Notes: generated by a model not told the origin, from the letters alone. A stretch of DNA of 64,000 bases from Pontibacter sp. FD36 (GCF_015686655.1 NZ_JADPMP010000003.1:186001-250000), one strand, 5' to 3'; shown: positions 35,828 through 45,243, numbered from the stretch's first letter. Numbers and translations are program-made.

Positions 35828-35871
35828 AAGGTATAGCCTGCCAGAACAACGGTAAGCTATACCTTTTTTTT
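35828..35871 (+). terminator. Terminator built from an inverted pair of AGGTATAG motifs
   Basis: AAGGTATAGC (35828-35837) and GCTATACCTT (35856-35865) form a 10-bp stem, with eight T residues ending the right arm. The arms are exactly the genome-iterated octamer with its flanks. It ends the glgX transcript. Confidence 0.85.
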
Positions 35872-35874
35872 GTG

Positions 35875-36156
35875 TCAGGACTTGTAACGTGCGATGTAGG
35901 CAATGGCCGAGAGCACCAGCGGGTGCTTGGCCTGCATCTGCTCTAAAAGTTGTTCCATGACCAGGTAATCGCTAACAGCCGTGCTGATCTCATCGCACAG
36001 TAGCAGGTACTTATACCTGATGACACTGATGTAACACTTGTCATCGTTGTGAAGCAGAAAGTTGCAGATGTTCAGGTATAACTCCTGAGCCGCCTTGTCA
36101 CTCAGCTCAATATTTAAGGTGTCTTTAATTGCTTTTCTGGCGCTTTTCTTTTGCAT
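35875..36156 (-). CDS. Hypothetical helical protein, 93 aa
   Basis: Unrecognised soluble protein of 93 aa, mostly helical (KSARKAIKDTLNIELSDKAAQELYLNICNFLL, then a region with ISVIRYKYLLLCDEISTAVSDYLVMEQLLEQM). I start it at ATG 36156 because the upstream alternative adds a basic, unlikely segment. Single gene on the minus strand, converging on the glgX terminator. No family assigned. Confidence 0.6.
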   Translation of the reverse strand: MQKKSARKAIKDTLNIELSDKAAQELYLNICNFLLHNDDKCYISVIRYKYLLLCDEISTAVSDYLVMEQLLEQMQAKHPLVLSAIAYIARYKS

Positions 36157-36368
36157 ATTAATAGAAAGTTCATACAAACAGGCATGCCTGATTTGTAGGA
36201 CGGTCATACAGCCGGTTGAAGCAGGAGCAAGGTTACCGGAAAGGAAATACCGGTAGAGGCGCTTGCCCGTGGTGAGGGGCTAAGCGAACGGGAGTATTCT
36301 GTTAAGGTGTTAAGGGAAGTAAAATAGCTGCGCCGGGCCGGGTGTCGCAGACCAGCGCAGTTAACTTA

Positions 36369-36902
36369 TTATTGTTTCACGAGCTGTATCTCACAGTGCA
36401 GGCGTATCTCATCGCTCACAACTACACTGCCGGCCTCCGTTACTGCGTCCCACATCAATCCGAATTCTTTACGGTTGACCTTGCCTTCCACGCTGAATCC
36501 TGCCTTGGTTTGTCCATAAGGGTCCACCACGGTACCGTGATACTCCACATTGAGTGTAATGGGCCGTGTGGTTCCACGAATGGTGAGTTCTCCGTTCAGT
36601 TTTTCAAAACCTGGTTTCAACTCTTCGTAGTCTTTGCCTTCAAATCTGATCTGCTCATGGTTTTCGGCATCAAAAAAGTCAGCTGACTTCAGGTGCGTGT
36701 CGCGCTGCTCGTTGTTAGTGCTGATGGAGTCAACATCGGCCGTGAACACAATGCTCTTGGTGTTGTGAAAATCTTCGCCTTCTGTTTCCACTTCTACATT
36801 GAATTTTTCGAAATAGCCGGTCACGGTTGTAATCATCAGGTGGCGTACTTTGAACTGCACCTCACTGTGTGCCGGGTCTACGATCCATTTAGTTGTTGCC
36901 AT
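36369..36902 (-). CDS. YceI family protein
   Basis: A 177-aa lipocalin-like barrel protein that binds long isoprenoid-type lipids in known relatives. The YceI pattern is complete: WIVDPAHSEVQFKVRHLMITTVTGYFEKFNVEVE, RDTHLKSADFFDAENHEQIRFEGK, LNGELTIRGTTRPITLNVEY and EFGLMWDAVTEAGSVVVSDEIRLHCEIQLVK. There is no signal peptide, so it is cytoplasmic or non-classically exported, as in many Bacteroidota members. Single gene; the function in oxidative or lipid stress is inferred from family. Confidence 0.93.
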   Translation of the reverse strand: MATTKWIVDPAHSEVQFKVRHLMITTVTGYFEKFNVEVETEGEDFHNTKSIVFTADVDSISTNNEQRDTHLKSADFFDAENHEQIRFEGKDYEELKPGFEKLNGELTIRGTTRPITLNVEYHGTVVDPYGQTKAGFSVEGKVNRKEFGLMWDAVTEAGSVVVSDEIRLHCEIQLVKQ

Positions 36903-37001
36903 AGGTATAAGTGGTTTTAATTTGTTTGACTATATATGGGTGCCAGTGCCTTTAGCATACTGCATCACAGGTAATAGGGTTATAATCTGGTAGTTATTTG
37001 C

Positions 37002-37466
37002 TCAGGGGTTGGGAGGCATGTTGGGTTCTGCGCCTGCTCTGAATGTAGCGATGGCTCTGTTCTGGTAGAAAAGGGTGAGGATTTCGCCGGCAATGCGGTA
37101 GGAGTCTGCTTTTTCGAGTACAGCCATCAGGAGGTTCTCCTGCTCAATGATGGGGCACATGGCCCGTGTGGTGCCAAGGTTAGTCAGCTTCAGAGAGCCG
37201 TTATTAACGCTATACCTGCCCATCAACCGGTTGCAGCCTGTGTACCCCTTTAGCTCATTCTCTCCAGCCTCGAAGCGGATGTAAGCGGTTCGGTTTTCAG
37301 GATTATCCTGAAACTGCTGATCCTGCAAAGAGAGCAGAATCCAATAAGAGCTCTTCAGCTCTGTGTCTCCTTCAACGCCGTACTGTCTGTTCTTCTCGCT
37401 AAGGTTACAGGCGTTCAGGCACAGGAGTAGTAGTAAGAGCCAACTGGTGCGTACCATATTTTTCAT
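37002..37466 (-). CDS. META-domain (HslJ-like) lipoprotein
   Basis: A 154-aa lipoprotein. The signal ends LCLNAC and is followed by a META domain (about 45-145): SSYWILLSLQDQQFQ, YIRFEAGENELKGYTGCNRLMGRYSVNNGSLKLTNLGTTRAMC, and a final strand ILTLFYQNRAIATFRA. The GCNR and TRAMC motifs are family signatures. I start at ATG 37466; an in-frame start seven codons upstream is less likely. Envelope-located, role in stress or antibiotic resistance known only for some members. Confidence 0.88.
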   Translation of the reverse strand: MKNMVRTSWLLLLLLCLNACNLSEKNRQYGVEGDTELKSSYWILLSLQDQQFQDNPENRTAYIRFEAGENELKGYTGCNRLMGRYSVNNGSLKLTNLGTTRAMCPIIEQENLLMAVLEKADSYRIAGEILTLFYQNRAIATFRAGAEPNMPPNP

Positions 37467-37603
37467 AGTGTCTTTCGTTAAGGGCATAGGTTTATCGGAT
37501 GCCTTGTTCAGGTATGGAATTGCATACGCATAAGACCGGAATTAGGTAGCATGGCACCCTAAAGCAGGAAGTCCACCGGTGAGGTGGACTTCGCTTATAG
37601 ATT

Positions 37604-38485
37604 TTATTTCTGGTAGCCGCGTACGCTTCGGCCGTAACTCGAAATAGGAGAGTCGGCCGAATAATCCGGACCCGATCTGTAACCATAGCCACGTGGGCTG
37701 CGACTTGGAGAGTCATCATGGTCACGGTCACGGAAGCGACGTGTTTCATAGTTGTCATTGCGGCCTTCACGATCCTGATTGCGGTGATCGTAGTTGCTGC
37801 CATACTGGCGACCGTAGTCATTGTCGCTGCTGCTACGGCTGTGCTCACCACGGTCGTAGTAGCGGTCGTCCAGGCTTTCTGAATCTTCTATGCTTCGGCG
37901 TCCGTCCTGCCGGCCATGCGCATAATTATAGCGCTCGTCCTGGCCGTACTGGTCGAAGCGGCGTCCATGGCCGGTATGGCGGTAGCTGTTTTCCTGGCGG
38001 TCATAGCGGCGGTTGGCATGGTCCACATCACTTTCTCTTCGCCAGCCGGTGCCACGGGTTTTATCATAGCCGCCCTGCCGCTCGTAGTTCATGTATGGGT
38101 TCGGGTCGCCGTAGCGGTAGTGGTCGCTCTGTGAACTGCCGCTGCCAGAGCCGTAGTTATAATTGTCTTTGTCGCGATTGCTGCCGCCACTGCCACCCCA
38201 TTCATTTTGGTGCATCTGCCCCTGCGTATGGCGGTCATCCTGATCACGGCTGCTGCGCCAGCTGCTGGCTCCATAGCCACCCACCGGGCCACTACTACCA
38301 TAGCTTGTGCTGCCCTGGCTGCTTACGTTTCGATACTCGTGGTGCTGGTCCGGCATACCGTAGTAGTTGCCGCGGTTTTCGTAGCGCGACTGGTAATTAG
38401 ATAGATTGCTTGATTGGTTATACCTGTCGCCGGATCGTCTTCCTTGCTCACGGTAGCTTCTACCAAAATCTTCGTTATGTCTCAT
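37604..38485 (-). CDS. Disordered Arg/Gly/Tyr/Asp/Ser-rich protein, 293 aa
   Basis: A highly polar, low-complexity protein of 293 aa with no hydrophobic segment. It is built of irregular short tracts rich in Arg, Asp, Gly, Tyr, Ser, Asn and His, such as SGDRYNQSSNLSN, YGSSGPVGGYGASSW and DYGRQYGSNYDHRNQDREGRN. Tyr and Arg are evenly spread, as in proteins that form liquid droplets. It has no predicted fold. The single SWRSSRDQDD segment is faintly like the SWFGD motif of some bacterial disordered proteins. A terminator-like end and own ATG with leader suggest a real gene. Function unknown; desiccation or stress roles are speculation. Confidence 0.75.
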   Translation of the reverse strand: MRHNEDFGRSYREQGRRSGDRYNQSSNLSNYQSRYENRGNYYGMPDQHHEYRNVSSQGSTSYGSSGPVGGYGASSWRSSRDQDDRHTQGQMHQNEWGGSGGSNRDKDNYNYGSGSGSSQSDHYRYGDPNPYMNYERQGGYDKTRGTGWRRESDVDHANRRYDRQENSYRHTGHGRRFDQYGQDERYNYAHGRQDGRRSIEDSESLDDRYYDRGEHSRSSSDNDYGRQYGSNYDHRNQDREGRNDNYETRRFRDRDHDDSPSRSPRGYGYRSGPDYSADSPISSYGRSVRGYQK

Positions 38486-38630
38486 AGTTTTATGTTTTAT
38501 AGATTCATGTTCAACTATGCTTTTTAAACGAGCATCAAGCTGCAGTGTTTGGTTAAGACATCATTTGCATACGCTCAAGTGGTGATTCAACTTGGTCACA
38601 GTATGGAAAGGACGAAGTATAAAAGCCAGG

Positions 38631-39317
38631 CTATACCTGAGGAGTCGCTGCTGCTGGGCTGATCTCGAAAAGAGCGTGCTCAATGCGCCCTTTGCCCGGT
38701 GCCTGTACGGACAGACGCAGCGGCAGTGCCTGGGCGGGGTTTTGGGTAGGGAACCAGGGCCTTTGCTCCTGTACCACGATGAACATACCCTCTGGGCCTC
38801 CTACAGCTTCAAACAGCGCATTGGCCGATTTCCAGCGGGGCAGTTGCAGCTTCTCGCGCAGTTCCTGCGCAAAGGGTGCTACATCACGCACAGGCAAGCC
38901 CACTTCTGCCACACCTATAAGCTGCTCTGGTCCAAAGGGTGCCAGGCTGGCTGGGGCTGTGCGGTGTGAAATAAACTCCAGCAGGTTGAGCTCCGGATCA
39001 TAAAAATAAAGTGCTTGGGCTTGCCATGCCTCGTGGTATACGACAGGCGAAGTGGAACCGGGTGCATACAGAAAAGCCACACGATCCTGCAGCCATTCGC
39101 CTGCTTCCGCAATCCGGTTGCCTGGTAAATTAAAAGCAAGATGGTAGCCACCTACTGGCCGCTCCCGGCTTGTGCGGAAAGTCAGGGTGCTGTGCCCCAC
39201 CTGCACACTGAAGGTCTGCTGCTCTTCTGACAGCAGAGGTAGCCCCAGAGTCTCGGTATAAAATGCCTTCAGCTCTTCAGGCTGGCGGGTGTGCAGTTCA
39301 ACAGAAATTATTTTCAT
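38631..39317 (-). CDS. VOC (glyoxalase-fold) family protein
   Basis: A 228-aa metal-dependent or binding protein with two vicinal-oxygen-chelate modules. The first (1-125) shows SVELHTRQPEELKAFYTETLGLPLL and ALYFYDPELNLLEFISH, the typical beta-alpha-beta-beta-beta module with its end Glu. The second (about 130-225) is more diverged (VAEVGLPVRDVAPFAQELREKL ... GGPEGMFIVVQEQRPWFP). The pair forms one active site, perhaps a dioxygenase or glyoxalase-like enzyme. Single gene, substrate unknown. Confidence 0.85.
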   Translation of the reverse strand: MKIISVELHTRQPEELKAFYTETLGLPLLSEEQQTFSVQVGHSTLTFRTSRERPVGGYHLAFNLPGNRIAEAGEWLQDRVAFLYAPGSTSPVVYHEAWQAQALYFYDPELNLLEFISHRTAPASLAPFGPEQLIGVAEVGLPVRDVAPFAQELREKLQLPRWKSANALFEAVGGPEGMFIVVQEQRPWFPTQNPAQALPLRLSVQAPGKGRIEHALFEISPAAATPQV

Positions 39318-39397
39318 CAGATTGTCTCAGGGAGTGATACTTACTTAAGAGATATACGAGAATAAATAACAGAGGACATTTAGAGGGGAGATACCTA

Positions 39398-39413
39398 TTT
39401 AGACGAATTTAAA
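39398..39413. promoter_or_regulatory. Weak TTTAGA-N4-TTTAAA repeat upstream of catalase
   Basis: TTTAGA and TTTAAA separated by CGAA, one mismatch from the receptor operators at 3625 and 50126. It lies about 60 bp upstream of the catalase start. A low-information match in AT-rich DNA, so only suggestive of metal or peroxide control. Confidence 0.25.
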
Positions 39414-39474
39414 CCAACTCTTCATTATTGGTTTCGTTAAATACTATCTGTAAATCTACCAAAATCAACAGGTC

Positions 39475-41142
39475 ATGAAAGAAAAAGAAAGCATGAAAGG
39501 CAATGGACAGGATAAGTCAAAGTACTCCAAAGCCGAAAAATCCCGTAACGCCAGCAAAGGCACAACCCTCACTACCCGCCAGGGGCACCCTGTCACTGAC
39601 AATCAGAACATTAGAACTGTAGGCAACCGTGGACCGGCTACCATGGAGAACTACCACTTCATAGAAAAGATATCGCATTTTGACCGTGAGCGCGTTCCGG
39701 AGCGCGTAGTGCATGCCCGTGGTGCCGGAGCACACGGTGTGTTCCAATCGTATGGTACAGTGGGCAATGATCCTATTGAAAAATTTACCCGCGCCAAGGT
39801 GTTTAAGAAAGGAAAAGAAACGCCCGTGTTTGTGCGCTTCTCTACCGTAGGTCACGGTACGCACTCACCCGAGACGCTACGTGACCCACGCGGCTTTGCC
39901 GTGAAGTTTTATACCGAAGACGGTAACTGGGACCTGGTAGGCAACAACCTCAAGATCTTCTTCATCCGCGATGCCATGAAATTCCCGGATCTGATCCACT
40001 CCCAGAAGCCAGACCCTGTAACCAATATACAGAGTGCAGAGCGTATCTTCGACTTCTTCTCCGGTACACCGGAGGCAACTCATATGGTTACCTTCCTGTA
40101 TTCGCCCTGGGGTATACCTGCCAACTACCGTCAGATGCAGGGCTCGGGCGTGAACACCTACAAGTGGGTAAACGAAGATGGTGAGGCGGTGCTGGTGAAA
40201 TACCACTGGGAGCCGATGAAACAGGGTATCCGCAACCTGACTCAGAAAGAAGCGCAGGAGATACAGGGTAAGAACTTCAACCACGCTACGCAGGACCTGT
40301 ATGAGGCGATCGAGCGCGGCGACTACCCGGAGTGGGAACTGAACGTGCAGATTCTGAGCGACGACGATCACCCGGAGCTGGACTTCGATCCGCTGGATGA
40401 CACCAAGCTATGGCCGAAAGACCAAATTCCGTGGCATCCAGTAGGTAAAATGACCCTGAACCGCAACCCCGTGGACTACTTCAACGAGGTAGAGCTTTCC
40501 GCCTTCGGTACGGGTGTACTCGTAGATGGACTAGACTTCTCAGACGATAAAATGCTGCAGGGCCGTACTTTCTCTTACTCCGATACGCAGCGTTACCGTG
40601 TGGGAGCCAACTACCTGCAGCTTCCGATCAATGCACCGAAGACCCATGTGGCCACTAACCAGCGCGGCGGACAAATGGCTTTTGACACAGACTTTGCAGA
40701 AGGGCAGAACATTCACGTGAACTACGAGCCGTCCATATTAGGAGGATTGCAGCAGGCTGAAAAGCCGAAGGAGTATTCGCCGCGTTATGAAGCGAACCTG
40801 GTGCGTCAGCCAATCGACCGACCGAACCCGTTCGGGCAGGCTGGTGAGACCTACCGCAATTTCGAGGACTGGGAGCGTGACGAACTGATCAACAACCTGG
40901 GCAACGACCTGGCCAAATGCGATAGCCGCATACAGGACAAGATGCTGGAGTACTTCACGCAGGCCGACGAAGACTATGGCCGCAGAGTGCGAGAAAGCAT
41001 CGACCGTGCTACGAAGGAGATGAAGAAGATGATGATGGAGCACAAGAAGATCGAAGGCATGGATGGCCCGTCAGGTAATGTAACCGGCGAAGAAGGTGTG
41101 CAGGACGCTAAAAAGAAGTCTCACAAAGCGAAGCCTTATTAA
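39475..41142 (+). CDS. Haem catalase
   Basis: Monofunctional haem catalase of 555 aa that dismutates hydrogen peroxide in the cytoplasm. The distal His80 ([14 protein letters not shown]), Asn157 ([17 protein letters not shown]) and proximal haem ligand Tyr368 ([14 protein letters not shown]) are all present. The core aligns over residues 45-500. A Lys/Ser-rich N-terminal extension of about 40 residues and a charged C-terminal tail are additions. The large-subunit flavodoxin-like domain is lacking. I do not give a symbol because katA and katE names vary for this clade. Followed by a strong terminator at 41167. Confidence 0.95.
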   Translation: MKEKESMKGNGQDKSKYSKAEKSRNASKGTTLTTRQGHPVTDNQNIRTVGNRGPATMENYHFIEKISHFDRERVPERVVHARGAGAHGVFQSYGTVGNDPIEKFTRAKVFKKGKETPVFVRFSTVGHGTHSPETLRDPRGFAVKFYTEDGNWDLVGNNLKIFFIRDAMKFPDLIHSQKPDPVTNIQSAERIFDFFSGTPEATHMVTFLYSPWGIPANYRQMQGSGVNTYKWVNEDGEAVLVKYHWEPMKQGIRNLTQKEAQEIQGKNFNHATQDLYEAIERGDYPEWELNVQILSDDDHPELDFDPLDDTKLWPKDQIPWHPVGKMTLNRNPVDYFNEVELSAFGTGVLVDGLDFSDDKMLQGRTFSYSDTQRYRVGANYLQLPINAPKTHVATNQRGGQMAFDTDFAEGQNIHVNYEPSILGGLQQAEKPKEYSPRYEANLVRQPIDRPNPFGQAGETYRNFEDWERDELINNLGNDLAKCDSRIQDKMLEYFTQADEDYGRRVRESIDRATKEMKKMMMEHKKIEGMDGPSGNVTGEEGVQDAKKKSHKAKPY

Positions 41143-41166
41143 GCTGCAAATTGATTAGGTACAGAG

Positions 41167-41198
41167 AGGCCGCTCCCATGGAGGAGCGGCCTTTTTTT
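41167..41198 (+). terminator. Rho-independent terminator after catalase
   Basis: AGGCCGCTCC (41167-41176) pairs with GGAGCGGCCT (41183-41192), with a 6-nt loop and a T-run to 41198. Confidence 0.95.
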
Positions 41199-41242
41199 GT
41201 TCATTCCCACATCTCCCGAATTTTAGCTAATTTTGCAGTATT

Positions 41243-42655
41243 GTGAGAAAGCATAAGAAGAAGACTAATTTCGAAATACTCGAGAACATTCGAATCGAGG
41301 AGATGGTAGCGGAGGGCAAGTGCCTGGCGCGCCACGACAATATGGTAGTGTTTGTGGGCGGAGTGGCTCCCGGCGATGTGGTCGACCTGCGCATCACCCG
41401 CAAGAAGAAGAGCTTCATGGAGGCGGAGGCCATCAACTTCCACAGCTACTCCGATGTGCGTGTGCAGCCATTCTGTGAGCACTTCGGTACCTGTGGCGGT
41501 TGCAAGTGGCAGCACATCGGCTACGACACGCAGTTGTACTACAAGCAAAAGCAGGTGCAGGATAATCTGGAGCGCATCGGCAAGGTGGCACTTCCGCCTT
41601 TCGACCCGATCCTGGGCTCTGCCAAAGACAAGTTCTACCGTAACAAACTGGAGTTCACCTTTTCCAACTACGGCTGGCTGACCAACGAGCAGATCAAGTC
41701 AGGGGAGGAGCACGAGCGCCGGGCGCTGGGCTTCCACATGCCGGGCCGCTTCGACAAGATTCTTGACATCCAGAACTGTTACCTGCAGCCGGAGCCTTCC
41801 AATAGCATCCGACTCGCCGTGCGTGACTATGCGCGTGCTAACAATCTGGTGTTTTTTGACAAGCTCCGCATGAACGGATGGTTGCGCAATCTGATCATCC
41901 GGACAGCCAATACCGGCGAACTGATGGTGATCGTGCAGGTATATCATGAGGACGAGGAAGCTTTGACAGGCCTACTGGATCATTTGGCTACCACTTTCCC
42001 CGAGATTACTTCGCTACAGTATGTGGTGAACGGCAAAGGCAACGAGACTTTTCATGACCTGGAAGTAGTGTGCTACAAAGGCTTGCCTTACATTCACGAG
42101 GAAATGGAAGGTATACGCTTCCGGGTTGGACCGAAATCCTTCTACCAGACCAACGGCGACCAGGCCTATGAGCTTTATAAACTCACCCGTGAGTTTGCCG
42201 GTCTGAGCGGGAATGAGCTGGTGTATGACCTCTATACCGGAGCCGGAACGATCGCTAACTTCGTGGCCCGTCAGTGTCGTGAGGTCATCGGTATAGAGTA
42301 TGTGCCAAGCGCCATTGAAGATGCCAAGATCAACTCGCAGATCAATGACATTACTAACACGACCTTCTATGCAGGCGACATGAAAGACATCCTGTCAGAT
42401 GAACTGATCGAGCGCCATGGCAGACCGGACGTGGTGATCACGGATCCACCGCGTGCAGGTATGGACGAGAAGGTGGTGGCGAAGCTTCTGCAGGTGCATG
42501 CGAATCGCATTGTTTATGTGAGCTGCAACCCGGCCACACAGGCACGTGACCTGGAACTGCTCTCTGAAAAATATGATGTAACACGGGTTCAGCCGGTGGA
42601 TATGTTCCCACAGACGCACCACGTTGAAAATATTGTTCTGTTAACAGCTAAATAA
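41243..42655 (+). CDS. rlmD: 23S rRNA (uracil-C5)-methyltransferase RlmD-like
   Basis: RNA m5U methyltransferase of 470 aa. A TRAM domain (about 12-65) binds RNA. Four Cys (78, 84, 87 and 179) ligate a [4Fe-4S] cluster (PFCEHFGTCGGCKWQH and IQNCY). The AdoMet site is VYDLYTGAGTIANFVARQC and the catalytic Cys lies in IVYVSCNPATQARDL. RlmD is the most likely among RlmC, RlmD and TrmA by length and cluster. GTG start at 41243. A TAATTTTG box (41228-41235) just before the start suggests a very short leader. The unknown gene at 42662 follows closely. Confidence 0.88.
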   Translation: MRKHKKKTNFEILENIRIEEMVAEGKCLARHDNMVVFVGGVAPGDVVDLRITRKKKSFMEAEAINFHSYSDVRVQPFCEHFGTCGGCKWQHIGYDTQLYYKQKQVQDNLERIGKVALPPFDPILGSAKDKFYRNKLEFTFSNYGWLTNEQIKSGEEHERRALGFHMPGRFDKILDIQNCYLQPEPSNSIRLAVRDYARANNLVFFDKLRMNGWLRNLIIRTANTGELMVIVQVYHEDEEALTGLLDHLATTFPEITSLQYVVNGKGNETFHDLEVVCYKGLPYIHEEMEGIRFRVGPKSFYQTNGDQAYELYKLTREFAGLSGNELVYDLYTGAGTIANFVARQCREVIGIEYVPSAIEDAKINSQINDITNTTFYAGDMKDILSDELIERHGRPDVVITDPPRAGMDEKVVAKLLQVHANRIVYVSCNPATQARDLELLSEKYDVTRVQPVDMFPQTHHVENIVLLTAK

Positions 42656-42661
42656 AAGCGA

Positions 42662-43033
42662 ATGCAAAACGATCCTGAATTAAACGGTAAATACCTCGGC
42701 ACCATTTCCAAAGATTTTGTGGTGGTGGCTGAGACCCTGCGTGAGGCATCGTACCAGGTGCGCAAACGCCATATTTCCAAATACCCGATCTTTGTTTTTG
42801 CCCGGACGGAGGTGCCCATTGGTTCGCTCTTTCTAGCCAAAGAAGAGCTGGCACTGGAGTGGAATATTAACGCTTCTTACCTGGAGGACTTTATCAAACA
42901 CCGCCTGGTGGACCCGGAGAAAATAGAAGACTTCGTGGCAGCTTACAAAGACCCGGACGAGTTCTGCTGCCTCTTTGTGGTAGACGGAGAGAACTTCACC
43001 AACTTTGTGTTCATACCTTATCCGGAGGATTAA
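42662..43033 (+). CDS. Conserved hypothetical protein, 123 aa, paired with rlmD
   Basis: Soluble 123-aa protein of unknown function. Its sequence is well ordered: strands FVVVAETLREASYQVRKR, YPIFVFARTEVPIGSLF, helix EWNINASYLEDFIKHRLVDPEKIEDFVAAY and end strands CCLFVVDGENFTNFVFIPY. Its start is 6 bp after the rlmD stop, so the two genes are translationally close and co-expressed. I recall no named domain. Confidence 0.8.
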   Translation: MQNDPELNGKYLGTISKDFVVVAETLREASYQVRKRHISKYPIFVFARTEVPIGSLFLAKEELALEWNINASYLEDFIKHRLVDPEKIEDFVAAYKDPDEFCCLFVVDGENFTNFVFIPYPED

Positions 43034-43151
43034 ACTTGCGTTGCAAATTTCGTATCCTGACGCACGGTATCAGTGATACGACTAAGTTGAGTTACTGATA
43101 TTGATAAAAATAAAAGGGATTAATCAGAAGCAGGAGTAATTCATACCCAAC

Positions 43152-43183
43152 AAAAAAGGAAAGCGGCTTAGCTTTCCTTTTTT
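43152..43183. terminator. Bidirectional terminator between the rlmD unit and thiL
   Basis: AAAAAAGGAAAGC and GCTTTCCTTTTTT form a perfect 13-bp stem with a 6-nt loop. It serves both converging transcripts. Confidence 0.92.
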
Positions 43184-43215
43184 GTTTTCAAAGTCATGAT
43201 ACTTGATATGCAGAT

Positions 43216-44241
43216 CTAAAAATGCTGCCAGCCCTGTGCTTGCAGCGGGAAGGACTGTCCGTGTTTGTTGGCCAGATTGATACCTTCACTCTTGTCGGTG
43301 ATCTTACCGATGATGCTGATGTCGGGGTGGTTCTTCACCTTGTCGTAATCTGAAATTGGCACCGTGAACAGCAGTTCGTAGTCTTCGCCACCGTTGAGGA
43401 TGCAGGTGATCGGGTCGAGTTTAAACTCCATGGCAGCTTCCAAGGTCTGCTCGTCTACGGGCAGGTTGTCTTTGTAAATCGTGGCACCCACACCGGACTG
43501 CGCACAGATATGAAACAGCTCCGAAGCCAGTCCGTCTGACACGTCGATCATGGCGGTTGGCTTGATGTCGCGCTCCTTCATGTCATGGATCACATCCATG
43601 CGTGCCTCCGGACGAAGCTGGCGACCCACGATGTATTGTCTGTCTTCGAGTTGCGGTTGCATCTCCGGGTCAGCCATAAATGCCTGCTTTTCGCGCTCCA
43701 GTATCTGGAGTCCGAGATAGGCCGCGCCCAGGTCACCGGTCACACAGATCAGGTCGTTTTCTTTGGCACCACTGCGCAGCACCGCATCGCCTTTGGCAAC
43801 TTCACCAATGGCTGTTATGCTGATCACCAGACCGGTGCGCGAAGAGGTCGTGTCACCGCCCACAAGGTCCACACCGTAGTTCTCGCAGGCCAGGCGCATC
43901 CCTTCATAGAGTTCCTCTACGGCCTCCACAGTATACTTGGCTCCCAGTGCGATGTTTACTGTGATCTGAGTCGGTTTGGCGTACATGGCTGCAATATCCG
44001 ATACGTTTACGGCTACCGCTTTGTAGCCGAGGTGCTTCAGCGGGCAGAAGGTAAGGTCGAAGTGCACACCCTCCAGCAGCATGTCGCTTGTTACCACAAT
44101 CTGTTTTTCACCTGGCTCCAGAATGGCTGCATCATCACCAATCCCTTTGATAGTAGAAGGCTGCGTGAGCTCGATCTTTTCGTTCAGGCGCTTGATCAGG
44201 CCAAACTCGCCTAATTCACTTAGTGAGGTATAGTTACTCAT
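43216..44241 (-). CDS. thiL: Thiamine-monophosphate kinase
   Basis: ATP-dependent kinase of 341 aa making thiamine diphosphate, the cofactor form of vitamin B1. It has the ThiL/PurM fold: SLSELGEFGLIKRL at the start, IKGIGDDAAIL and VTSDMLLEGVHFDL with metal and ADP ligands, AVAVNVSDIAAMYAKP, LVGGDTTSS, MIDVSDGLASELFHIC, and the end motif LNGGEDYELLFTV. No thiamine riboswitch is visible upstream and no other thi gene is near. Single gene, sharing the terminator at 43152. Confidence 0.95.
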   Translation of the reverse strand: MSNYTSLSELGEFGLIKRLNEKIELTQPSTIKGIGDDAAILEPGEKQIVVTSDMLLEGVHFDLTFCPLKHLGYKAVAVNVSDIAAMYAKPTQITVNIALGAKYTVEAVEELYEGMRLACENYGVDLVGGDTTSSRTGLVISITAIGEVAKGDAVLRSGAKENDLICVTGDLGAAYLGLQILEREKQAFMADPEMQPQLEDRQYIVGRQLRPEARMDVIHDMKERDIKPTAMIDVSDGLASELFHICAQSGVGATIYKDNLPVDEQTLEAAMEFKLDPITCILNGGEDYELLFTVPISDYDKVKNHPDISIIGKITDKSEGINLANKHGQSFPLQAQGWQHF

Positions 44242-44433
44242 CTTGTTTCTGCTTTATACCTGCAAAGGTACGCAATTTATAAGCTATAGGAGTAATCCAC
44301 CCATCACGGAATTACTGCACGATATTTACCTTAGAAATAGTAGTTTTGTAACTGGTTCCTGCAAAGAGTGGGAAGCTATCCGAATATTTGTCTGCCTGGC
44401 AAAGCGGACAAGGTATAAGTTGATTTGACAAAG

Positions 44434-45243
44434 ATGAAAAATAAAGTAGTACTCGTAACGGGCGGTACGTCAGGTATAGGCAAGGCGCTGGTGTTTGCAT
44501 TTGGCATGGCAGGAGCGAAGGTAGCCTACTCCGGTCGTAACCAACAGAACCTCGACCAGACCGCACAAGAACTAACGGCGGCAGGTATAGACAACCTGGC
44601 GATCAACGCGGATGTGAGTGTGGAAGCCGACTGTGAGCGTATGGTAGCTGAAACCGTTAGCAGGTTTGGCAAACTGGACATTCTGATCAACAATGCCGGC
44701 ATCTCGATGCGGGCCCTTTTTGAAGATCTCGACCTCGACGTGCTGCGTAAGGTGATGGACATCAATTTCTGGGGCACGGTATACAGCACCAAGTTTGCGC
44801 TGCCTTACATACAAGCGGCGAAAGGCTCCATCATTGGCATTTCGTCTATCGCCGGCTACCGTGGCCTGCCTGCCCGTACCGGCTACTCGGCTTCTAAGTT
44901 TGCGATGCACGGCTTCCTGGAAACGCTCCGCACCGAACTCCTGCATTCTGGTGTGCACGTACTGATTGCCTGCCCGGGTTTCACGGCCTCCAACATCCGC
45001 AACACGGCCCTTGCCGCGGACGGGAATCAGCAAGGCGAAACACCACGCGACGAACAGAAAATGATGAGCGCCGAAGAAGTAGCTGATCGTATCCTGCAGG
45101 CGACTATCAAACGCAAGCGTGACCTGGTGATGACTACCCAAGGCAAGATGGCGGTATGGGTCAACAAACTCTTCCCGAGTCTGGCTGATAAGCTGGTGTA
45201 CAACGTGATGGCGAAGGAAAAAGACTCGCCATTAAAGAAGTAA
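44434..45243 (+). CDS. Short-chain dehydrogenase/reductase
   Basis: NAD(P)-dependent oxidoreductase of 269 aa with a Rossmann fold. The cofactor motif TGGTSGIGKA is at about residues 9-18, NNAG at about 87, the catalytic Ser in GISSIAGYRGL and YSASK (Tyr and Lys). CPGFTASNIR follows. The C-terminal part has a long helix (MMSAEEVADRILQATIKRKRDLVM), typical of the DltE/YqjQ-like subgroup often called SDR family oxidoreductase. ATG 44434 is chosen over a TTG three codons upstream. Single gene; substrate unknown. Confidence 0.93.
   Translation: MKNKVVLVTGGTSGIGKALVFAFGMAGAKVAYSGRNQQNLDQTAQELTAAGIDNLAINADVSVEADCERMVAETVSRFGKLDILINNAGISMRALFEDLDLDVLRKVMDINFWGTVYSTKFALPYIQAAKGSIIGISSIAGYRGLPARTGYSASKFAMHGFLETLRTELLHSGVHVLIACPGFTASNIRNTALAADGNQQGETPRDEQKMMSAEEVADRILQATIKRKRDLVMTTQGKMAVWVNKLFPSLADKLVYNVMAKEKDSPLKK

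Noticed and set aside
37693..38400. A 235-codon open frame on the plus strand opposite the disordered protein
   Set aside because: It is the mirror of a low-complexity gene with skewed codons; its His/Gly/Ala/Ser-rich product looks like composition noise and there is no start-site signal.
43216..44300. Thiamine riboswitch near thiL
   Set aside because: The region before the start (44242-44330) lacks the conserved TPP helices as far as I can read.
44243..44428. A 61-codon open frame between thiL and the SDR gene
   Set aside because: No ordered pattern or start signal; it lies in the divergent promoter region.
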